This document shows, piece by piece, positions 1 through 4,790 of a DNA stretch of 6,111 nt. The DNA is from Pirellulaceae bacterium. GTDB taxonomy: Bacteria > Planctomycetota > Planctomycetia > Pirellulales > Pirellulaceae. The notes beneath the pieces are model-generated. The model ran no database searches, was not told the origin of the DNA, and saw only the letters and a program-made list of their open reading frames with translations. The stretch's first letter is position 1; the number at the start of each line of letters is the position of its first letter. The position numbers and the translations under genes are program-made. The stretch is from the NCBI GenBank assembly GCA_020846515.1, contig JADLDX010000233.1, forward strand, positions 1 to 6,111. Reading direction: 5' to 3'.

Positions 1-62
1 AGTAGAATACAGGATCGTCGCATGATATGACACTAAAACGCGCACCTTCAAAACTTGGCAGC

Positions 63-82
63 GGTGGCTACCGGTGGCTACC
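63..82. repeat. Tandem 10-bp direct repeat (GGTGGCTACC x2)
   Basis: Two perfect, adjacent copies of GGTGGCTACC lie 18 bases beyond the 3' end of the first minus-strand gene. The junction forms an ACCGGT palindrome. The core TGGCTACCGG resembles the core of the tandem array at 6045-6077 read on the other strand. The rest of the first 100 bases shows no gene and no convincing terminator. It could be a small intergenic repeat or slippage product; no function is shown. Confidence 0.75.
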
Positions 83-100
83 TGCGTTTAACCCCAAGCG

Positions 101-1075
101 TTACTGAGGCTTCTTATTGGTCGAGCCAGGCTTTTTATTGTCGTTGGATTTGTCGTCCTTAGAGTCCGCGTTTTTATCTTTGTCTTTACCGCGCGTGGTG
201 GCGGTGCGGCCAGGACGCGTTTGTGTAACTGCTTGCGTCCGCTTCTTGGCGGCTTTGACCACGATCTGCTCGGCCTTTACGACTTCAGGCTGAGCTGGAT
301 TGCGCAATCCAGACACACTAACCGCATCGCCTTGTACGGCCATATTCATCGCGGAAGCCAGGTCATGCGCCGTAACGGAGATGACGGCGGCTGGGTCCAA
401 TTCGATCTGCATCGGTTGGCCGGCCAAAACAGTCATGACATTGTTCTGAAGGTTCACTAATTTGCCGACCACTCGATACGCTTGACCGGTTACCGGTGCG
501 GGCGTTTCTTTCTTGGTTGAGGGCTTGCCTTTTGGTGCAGGCTGATTTGGTTTGCGATTGTTTTCCGCGAACAATCCTTTGGCACCTTCAGGTGGTGCTT
601 TGCCCTCTTGGAACACACCTGGAGTCTGCTCGCGCATTTGTTCAGGTGACATGCGGCCGCGCATGACCGGCGTGAACACTTCAAGCGCTTTGAGGGGTGC
701 CGTGGGCTTACCAGTAGAATCGAAGTTGGCAGAAAAACGAATCATCAAACCGCCGGTCAGCCAAACTGGTTCGGCTTGGGCAGAGTAATTGACCACCGTT
801 TCGTTGTCGGGGATCAGAAAGACTTCTTTTTTGTCGGGAGTGGTAATCTTGATTTTACCCAACTGAGCTCCGGCCAGCGTGCCTTCGACCTTGGCGATCT
901 CCATCGCCTGAGCCGGATTGACACCGGTATCTGCCGTGGCGTTGCGGTTTTCATTCTTGGGCTTCTGCGCACAAACGATGTTCGGTGCCATGACCGAACC
1001 AAGGGCCGCCATACTGATCGCCAATACGCGGCGATGAAGAGTTGCGTTCCACAGAGACATGTTCCACAGTGACAT
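101..1075 (-). CDS. Exported hypothetical protein with two beta-rich segments and a charged tail
   Basis: I do not recognise this 324-residue protein. The N-terminus is a signal peptide: basic HRR at 14-16, a hydrophobic stretch at about 17-34, and a plausible signal peptidase I site after VCA (residue 36). Residues about 62-134 and 200-275 look like two versions of one beta-rich module. Each runs V-x-G-x-L, a strand, I/L-x-x-D or L-D-P, a turn with V-x, then a closing strand with K-A-x-x-[IV]-V or K-A-L-E-V. This is reminiscent of small OB-like or DUF5666-type domains, but that is a guess by eye. The segments are joined by a Pro/Lys/Gly-rich linker (about 140-198), and the last 45 residues are rich in Lys, Asp, Asn and Thr without a fold. 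The ATG at 1073-1075 was chosen because AAGGAA precedes it by ten bases. A TTG at 1103-1105 has no such site, and a second ATG lies at 1058-1060. The gene is divergent from panB. It is probably periplasmic or surface-located; its role is unknown. Confidence 0.8.
   Translation of the reverse strand: MSLWNMSLWNATLHRRVLAISMAALGSVMAPNIVCAQKPKNENRNATADTGVNPAQAMEIAKVEGTLAGAQLGKIKITTPDKKEVFLIPDNETVVNYSAQAEPVWLTGGLMIRFSANFDSTGKPTAPLKALEVFTPVMRGRMSPEQMREQTPGVFQEGKAPPEGAKGLFAENNRKPNQPAPKGKPSTKKETPAPVTGQAYRVVGKLVNLQNNVMTVLAGQPMQIELDPAAVISVTAHDLASAMNMAVQGDAVSVSGLRNPAQPEVVKAEQIVVKAAKKRTQAVTQTRPGRTATTRGKDKDKNADSKDDKSNDNKKPGSTNKKPQ
1046..1075 (-). repeat. 15-bp tandem duplication spanning the start codon
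   Basis: On the minus strand two adjacent 15-base units, 1075-1061 and 1060-1046, match at 14 of 15 positions. Each begins with ATG and encodes MSLWN, so the protein starts MSLWNMSLWN. The duplication keeps the frame and creates two in-frame start codons. Only the outer ATG has a well-placed Shine-Dalgarno site. Confidence 0.9.
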
Positions 1076-1084
1076 GGTACAGCG

Positions 1085-1090
1085 TTCCTT
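1085..1090 (-). promoter_or_regulatory. Shine-Dalgarno site for the exported hypothetical protein
   Basis: On the minus strand AAGGAA lies about ten bases before the ATG at 1073-1075. It decides the start in favour of this ATG over the longer TTG-initiated frame, whose upstream sequence is pyrimidine-rich. Confidence 0.55.
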
Positions 1091-1136
1091 AATGCACTTG
1101 GCCAAACAGAAAAGTAGATCGGCGGGATTATCTTTT

Positions 1137-1142
1137 AGTATA
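1137..1142 (-). promoter_or_regulatory. Candidate -10 element for the exported hypothetical protein
   Basis: TATACT on the minus strand matches the sigma-70 -10 consensus at five of six bases, about 60 bases before the chosen start codon. No good -35 hexamer is found 16-18 bases further up, so the assignment rests on one box. This is inference. Confidence 0.25.
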
Positions 1143-1154
1143 AGGCACCACGAA

Positions 1155-1169
1155 AGCTACCACGTAGCT
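1155..1169. repeat. Short inverted repeat in the divergent intergenic region
   Basis: AGCTAC and GTAGCT flank a three-base CAC centre, forming a 6-bp dyad. It lies between the divergent exported-protein gene and panB, just upstream of the minus-strand -10 candidate, where a regulator could bind. It is short enough to occur by chance. The remainder of 1076-1360 shows no other gene. Confidence 0.35.
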
Positions 1170-1279
1170 ACAAAACCACTATTTTTCAAGAAAGCTAATG
1201 GAGCCAACAAACAAATCCGGGACGGGCCTCAGATGGCTCATGTCCACCAGTTGTGGTGCGTATCGCAGGAGTGCCACCT

Positions 1280-1307
1280 TTGCTTGTCGAGGATGGGCAC
1301 GCATAAT
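1280..1307 (+). promoter_or_regulatory. Weak candidate promoter for panB
   Basis: TTGCTT and CATAAT are separated by 16 bases. The first box matches the -35 consensus at only three positions, the second matches the -10 consensus at five. It would give a leader of roughly 45-50 bases before the panB ATG. This is inference from short motifs. Confidence 0.22.
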
Positions 1308-1360
1308 TGAGACTTCATTGGTCCATTGCCCGTTTGCCTTTTGAGTTGGTCGAGCCGTAC

Positions 1361-2200
1361 ATGTCGCCATCGGAAACACCCCCATCCTCGGCACCTGCCC
1401 CTGCTAGCGTGGGAAAACCGGTAACGGTCAGTACGCTCAAAGCAATGAAGCAGCGTGGCGAACGCATCACCATGCTGACCGCCTACGACTTTCCCACCGC
1501 CCGCTGGTTGGACGAGTCAGGCATCGACGTGTTGTTGGTTGGCGATAGTTTGGGCATGGTCGTTCAGGGGAAGACGACAACTGTGCCGGTCTCGGTGCGC
1601 GACATGATCTATCATGGTGAAATGGTGGCGCGCGCGGCCCGTCGGGCCATGGTCATGGTCGATTTGCCGTTTCCGCATGGCCAGCTAGGCCCGCGAGCCA
1701 CCCTGCGAGTTGCGGCCCGCATCATGAAACGCACTCTCTGCCAGGCGATCAAACTCGAGGGCGGGGCAGAGCAGGCTGAGACCATCGCGACCCTGGTCAA
1801 CGCGGGCATACCGGTGATGGCTCATGTCGGCCTGAGACCCCAGAGCGTCCATGCGCTAGGCGGTTACAAGGTGATGCGTGATGCGGAACGCGTGTTGCAC
1901 GATGCGAAATGTGCCGAGCAGGCTGGTGCCTTTGGCATACTCGTAGAATGCGTGCCCAGCGATTTGGCACGACGACTTTCGAGCGAAGTAAAAGTGCCGA
2001 CCATTGGCATCGGGGCGGGACCACACTGCGATGGTCAAGTCTTGGTCACGCATGACATGCTGGGCCTGACCAGCGGTTACGTACCCAAGTTCGTTCGCCC
2101 GTGGGCAAACCTGGGGCGGGACATGAAGCAAGCCTTCACCGCCTATCGCGACAGCGTCCAAGCCGGTACCTTTCCAGATGCGGGTGAATCGTTTCAGTAG
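1361..2200 (+). CDS. panB: 3-methyl-2-oxobutanoate hydroxymethyltransferase
   Basis: PanB transfers a hydroxymethyl group from 5,10-methylenetetrahydrofolate to 3-methyl-2-oxobutanoate, giving 2-dehydropantoate (ketopantoate), the committed step to pantothenate and CoA. It is cytosolic and Mg-dependent. Family landmarks are all present: the LTAYDFPTAR opening (39-48), VGDSLGMVVQG (60-70) with metal ligand Asp62, VDLPF with Asp101, KLEGG (131-135) with Glu133, GLRPQSVHALGGYKV (157-171), LVECVP (194-199) with catalytic Glu196, PTIGIGAG (213-220) and DGQVLVTHDMLGL (224-236). By my recall of the E. coli protein these correspond to Asp45, Asp84, Glu114 and Glu181. At 279 residues it is slightly long because of a Pro/Ser/Ala-rich N-terminal extension of about 18 residues. 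The ATG at 1361 was preferred to an upstream in-frame TTG at 1307, which would add 18 unconserved residues. No strong Shine-Dalgarno is visible. Compared with E. coli PanB it has about two extra residues after DLPF and a loop about four residues shorter after GGYKV. Confidence 0.97.
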   Translation: MSPSETPPSSAPAPASVGKPVTVSTLKAMKQRGERITMLTAYDFPTARWLDESGIDVLLVGDSLGMVVQGKTTTVPVSVRDMIYHGEMVARAARRAMVMVDLPFPHGQLGPRATLRVAARIMKRTLCQAIKLEGGAEQAETIATLVNAGIPVMAHVGLRPQSVHALGGYKVMRDAERVLHDAKCAEQAGAFGILVECVPSDLARRLSSEVKVPTIGIGAGPHCDGQVLVTHDMLGLTSGYVPKFVRPWANLGRDMKQAFTAYRDSVQAGTFPDAGESFQ

Positions 2201-2228
2201 CTCCGGCTGCGGGTTTGCTCCTTTAACT

Positions 2229-2234
2229 TATAAA
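2229..2234 (+). promoter_or_regulatory. Candidate -10 element before the LRR gene
   Basis: TATAAA sits in an AT-rich patch (2221-2245) within the 62-bp gap after panB. No -35 box is found at proper distance. It suggests that the LRR gene may have its own promoter in addition to, or instead of, readthrough from panB. Confidence 0.22.
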
Positions 2235-2250
2235 ATTTTCTTTCAATCGC

Positions 2251-2254
2251 GAGG
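2251..2254 (+). promoter_or_regulatory. Shine-Dalgarno site supporting the GTG start of the LRR gene
   Basis: GAGG stands eight bases before GTG at 2263. The alternative ATG at 2365 has no purine-rich site before it, so this motif favours the GTG start. Confidence 0.55.
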
Positions 2255-2262
2255 CAAGTGTC

Positions 2263-3453
2263 GTGAATCGTCATCCTGTCAGCCGACATGCGTGGGCCCC
2301 CAGGTTGTTTTGTCGAGCGCAGCAGAACGAGCGGTCCGCCAACGCGGGCCGATTCGCCAAACGAATGCTGGTACTCGGGTTGGCCCTGGGGCTGGGATGG
2401 AGCGGGGCAGGGTGCGACCAGAGCCACCAGGCAACGTCCGCCAAACCAGCGCCGGCGGCCGCAGCCTCCGACCCGGCCGCGACCGTCAGCGCGCTTGAAA
2501 ACGCAAAGGCCGAACTCACTCGTGGTCCTGAAGGCACGATTACACAAGTCACCTTTCGTGATGCACCAGCCACCGATGCGGCCGTCGATTCGCTGATTGG
2601 TTTGGCGTCGTTGCAAAACCTGACCATCGTCAATAGTGAACTAACGGCAGCCGGCTGGGCGAAGGTAGGACAAGTCAAGCAATTGCGACACCTGGATTTG
2701 CGCGACTGCAAACTTGACAACCAACAGTTAAAGGCCGCCGTTGCAGGCTTGAGCGAGTTGGTCTCGTTGCGATTGTCTGGCAAGAGCGGCGCGACGACCG
2801 TTGATGATGATGGCATCGTCGCTTTGAAGAACTGTCCCAATCTCAAGGTGCTAGGAGCTGACTTTTTATGGATCAGCGATGTCGGTCTCGCTGAACTTAG
2901 CGGGCTAAAGGCACTGCGTGAACTTTATCTGGCCGGTTCGCTGGTAGACGATGCCGCTCTCGAACGCATCGCCGCCATTCCTAGCGTCAGCAAGCTGCGC
3001 ATCTCCAAGACCACAGTCGGCAAAGAGGGTTTGGAGAAACTGGTGGCGCTAAAACTCGAAGACCTGGATATTAGCGAATGTAGTAACTTGGACGACGCGG
3101 CTTTGGAACCGGTCGGCAAGATGGTATCGCTCAAGAAATTGAATTTGTGGCGTGCGGCCATCGGTGATGTTGGTGCCGCTCACCTGGCGCCGTTGGTCAA
3201 TCTCCAGTGGTTGAACGTCGACAACACTCAATTGTCCGATGCCGGTCTAAAGTCGTTTGCAGGCTTCAGCAAGCTGACGTTTTTGCATCTAGGATCCACA
3301 GCCGTATCCGATGCGGGCGTACCAGATCTTTTGGGACTAAAGAGCCTGACGGAGTTGAAGGTTACGCGCACCAGCGTTACCGAGGCGGGAGTTGAGCCCT
3401 TGCGTAAAGCCATGCCCAAGCTGGACATCCAACTGAAATACGGCGAGCCCTGA
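2263..3453 (+). CDS. Leucine-rich-repeat protein, probable lipoprotein
   Basis: This 396-residue protein is built from about 10-12 leucine-rich repeats of roughly 24 residues, from about residue 93 to 392. The typical unit is L-x-x-L-x-x-L-x-L-x-x-[ST]-x-[VL]-[ST]-D-x-[AG]-[VL]-x-x-L, clearest at 215-240, 288-312, 313-336 and 337-360. Such RNI-like repeats form a curved solenoid used for protein binding; no enzymatic domain is attached. The N-terminus has basic KR at 33-34, a hydrophobic segment at 35-48, and then GAGC-DQ with Cys51. This suggests lipidation, although Gly at -3 departs from the usual Leu of a lipobox. An Ala/Pro-rich linker (57-77) follows, as expected for a surface tether. 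The GTG start has a good Shine-Dalgarno but leaves an unusually long 34-residue n-region. ATG 2365 would give a 362-residue protein starting directly at the hydrophobic core. It follows panB by 62 bp and converges on the zinc-ribbon gene. Planctomycetes carry many such exported LRR proteins; the ligand is unknown. Confidence 0.88.
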   Translation: MNRHPVSRHAWAPRLFCRAQQNERSANAGRFAKRMLVLGLALGLGWSGAGCDQSHQATSAKPAPAAAASDPAATVSALENAKAELTRGPEGTITQVTFRDAPATDAAVDSLIGLASLQNLTIVNSELTAAGWAKVGQVKQLRHLDLRDCKLDNQQLKAAVAGLSELVSLRLSGKSGATTVDDDGIVALKNCPNLKVLGADFLWISDVGLAELSGLKALRELYLAGSLVDDAALERIAAIPSVSKLRISKTTVGKEGLEKLVALKLEDLDISECSNLDDAALEPVGKMVSLKKLNLWRAAIGDVGAAHLAPLVNLQWLNVDNTQLSDAGLKSFAGFSKLTFLHLGSTAVSDAGVPDLLGLKSLTELKVTRTSVTEAGVEPLRKAMPKLDIQLKYGEP

Positions 3454-3482
3454 ACCGCAACACCCGTTCCCAAATAAGCAGC

Positions 3483-3510
3483 TAAGCACGTGGACGCGTC
3501 CACGTGCTTA
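3483..3510. terminator. Perfect 28-bp palindrome between convergent genes
   Basis: All 14 base pairs of this inverted repeat match, with its centre at 3496/3497 (GACGCGTC) and CACGTG near each side. It lies 29 bases after the LRR stop and 84 bases after the zinc-ribbon stop, so it suits a bidirectional terminator. In RNA it would form a stem of about 12 pairs with a four-base loop. Neither side is followed by a real U-run, so Rho-independent action is not proven. The rest of 3454-3594 contains nothing else I can support. Confidence 0.6.
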
Positions 3511-3594
3511 TATTGCGATCTTCGTTTGGGCCTTGAATTGGACTCTCGCGACGCGTCTCGCCGCGTGTGCCTACGCACCAGATTTGTCGGGCCG

Positions 3595-4590
3595 TCAGAA
3601 GTAATAGCCCCGAACGCCGCCGCAATATTGATTCAACCAAAAACCGAAGCCGCCTACGACACCACCGATTATCAGCCCATAGATACCAGACTTGTTATCG
3701 GCCCAAGTTTTAATGCCGAAGTAGAACGCGTAGAACGGAACGAGCAACGTTGCAAACCCGGTCCCCGCGCCCTTAGAGAATCCGAAGATAGCAATGCTCG
3801 TGTGCGCGAAGAAGGCAATCATGCTGCCCACGGCGCCAAAGGTAACCCCGGCGACGACCCCAAACTTTTCGCGCTGAAGATTTCCAAGCAAGGTACCTTC
3901 AGGCTCCGGTTCGTTCATCGTGGCATCGACGATAATGATGCCGGCAATACCAATACACAACGATCCCAGCAAAAACGACACCAGCATCCACCACGGTGTA
4001 CCAGACTTGGCGTGTCTTTCTTCAGACACGTCTTCACGATGCATGTTATCTGCGGCTTCTTGCAGAAACGGGTTCTTGAACTCATCCAGTTCGGCCTGCA
4101 ACTGATAACCTTTGGCCTGCTCGCCGGTCTCCAGGTGAAAACCGCAGTGCACACACAGGGCCGCAGTTTTTTGAATAGCGCCGCCACATTTAGGGCAAGT
4201 TGGACACGTTTTCTTTTTTAACCCGATCTCATCGAACAGATCATCCACCGCCGCAGCCGACGTAGCCGCAGTCGCCACGCGTGCCGCCGGTGCCGTCCGC
4301 GCGATGGGCGCCGCGGCAGCTGCCGTAGCTGCTGCCGCCGGTGTTGCCTTACCGGCTGACTGAGCGACAGGTTTAGTGGCAGGTTTCGCGGCTGCATGGG
4401 TTTGGCCGGCAGCAGATGGCTGGGCAGCAGCACCGGCTGAAGCGCTGGACGAGGCCGCTTTGGCCGGAGCTCCGTCGGCAGCCGGGATTTTCAACGCAGC
4501 CTGGCACTTGGGGCACTTGCCGGTCTTTCCAGCCAGGCTGTCCGGCACGTTCAATACCTGTCCACAATTACATTTCAGCTTGATTGGCAT
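3595..4590 (-). CDS. Double zinc-ribbon membrane protein with Ala/Pro-rich linker
   Basis: Read from the ATG at 4588-4590 this is a 331-residue protein. An N-terminal zinc ribbon carries Cys7, Cys9, Cys26 and Cys29 (KCNCG and KCPKC) and ends in LKIP. A linker from 36 to 115 is about half alanine. A second ribbon follows with Cys132, Cys135, Cys146 and Cys149 (CPKCGG and CVHCG), plus an extra Cys at 129. About four hydrophobic segments then suggest membrane helices: about 200-222, 243-270, 277-293 and 303-323, the last two rich in aromatic residues and glycine. The protein is probably anchored in the cytoplasmic membrane with the ribbons inside, but I cannot assign a function. The first ribbon with its MPIKxxC opening is a form common in planctomycete proteins of unknown role. 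Upstream in-frame ATGs at 4603-4605 and 4630-4632 are possible; none has a clear Shine-Dalgarno. I chose the one placing the ribbon directly at the N-terminus. The gene lies 200 bp downstream of the SMP-30-like gene on the same strand. Confidence 0.82.
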   Translation of the reverse strand: MPIKLKCNCGQVLNVPDSLAGKTGKCPKCQAALKIPAADGAPAKAASSSASAGAAAQPSAAGQTHAAAKPATKPVAQSAGKATPAAAATAAAAAPIARTAPAARVATAATSAAAVDDLFDEIGLKKKTCPTCPKCGGAIQKTAALCVHCGFHLETGEQAKGYQLQAELDEFKNPFLQEAADNMHREDVSEERHAKSGTPWWMLVSFLLGSLCIGIAGIIIVDATMNEPEPEGTLLGNLQREKFGVVAGVTFGAVGSMIAFFAHTSIAIFGFSKGAGTGFATLLVPFYAFYFGIKTWADNKSGIYGLIIGGVVGGFGFWLNQYCGGVRGYYF

Positions 4591-4656
4591 TGGCGAGCCG
4601 TTCATCCCATCGAAAAGAAAGTCGCCGAGCATCCCAGTTCGGCTCGACGATTTGGT

Positions 4657-4676
4657 ATTAGGGGCAGCGCCCCAAT
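4657..4676 (-). terminator. GC-rich stem-loop upstream of the zinc-ribbon gene
   Basis: GGGGC and GCCCC flank a three-base loop. The stem extends by three A-T pairs across one bulged base. On the minus strand it is followed by TAATACC rather than a T-run. It lies about 65 bases before the zinc-ribbon start, downstream of a possible -10 box, so it could be a second terminator for the SMP-30-like gene or a leader hairpin affecting the zinc-ribbon gene. Confidence 0.4.
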
Positions 4677-4697
4677 CACATGTAGTCCAGAACGTCT

Positions 4698-4703
4698 ATT
4701 GTA
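4698..4703 (-). promoter_or_regulatory. Candidate -10 element for the zinc-ribbon gene
   Basis: TACAAT on the minus strand matches the -10 consensus at five of six bases. The region about 17 bases upstream (TTTGGA) is a poor -35 and overlaps the arm of the long hairpin at 4721-4783. If used, the leader would be about 100 bases and contain the stem-loop at 4657-4676. Confidence 0.22.
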
Positions 4704-4720
4704 ATCGGTCATCGGATGCA

Positions 4721-4783
4721 TCCAAAGTCTGGCGACTTCGGCTACGACAGTCCTTGCGTAGCCGATCTCGCCAGAGACTTGGA
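4721..4783 (-). terminator. Long imperfect hairpin after the SMP-30-like gene
   Basis: Arms 4721-4746 and 4757-4783 are complementary over most of their length. They share an inner perfect 8-bp stem (CGGCTACG/CGTAGCCG), a TGGCGA/TCGCCA block and an outer TCCAA/TTGGA end, with small bulges and two mismatches. The loop is ten bases. On the minus strand it begins seven bases after the TAG of the SMP-30-like gene, the classic terminator position. It is not followed by a T-run, so it may instead be a 3'-end stabiliser, a non-canonical terminator or a dispersed palindromic repeat. Confidence 0.6.
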
Positions 4784-4790
4784 CGGGTTT

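Noticed and set aside
485..497. Double ACCGGT in the exported-protein gene
   Set aside because: Two copies seven bases apart within coding sequence are explained by codons for Pro-Val-Thr-Gly and are too short to be meaningful.
1307..1360. N-terminal extension of PanB from an in-frame TTG
   Set aside because: The added 18 residues do not match the family and the region overlaps the candidate promoter; ATG 1361 already gives more than the usual family length.
2271..2846. Minus-strand open frame of 191 codons opposite the LRR gene
   Set aside because: The opposite strand encodes a regular leucine-rich repeat series with a signal sequence; the antisense product is low-complexity Ala/Ser-rich and looks like a shadow.
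1361..3453. panB and LRR gene as a functional pair or novel system
   Set aside because: Only orientation and a 62-bp gap link them, with an AT-rich promoter-like patch between; no sequence evidence ties an exported LRR protein to pantothenate synthesis.
3490..4221. Long plus-strand open frame of 243 codons opposite the zinc-ribbon gene
   Set aside because: It lies antisense to a gene with eight patterned zinc-ribbon cysteines and clear membrane segments, starts inside the palindrome, and its translation has no recognisable domain or ribosome site.
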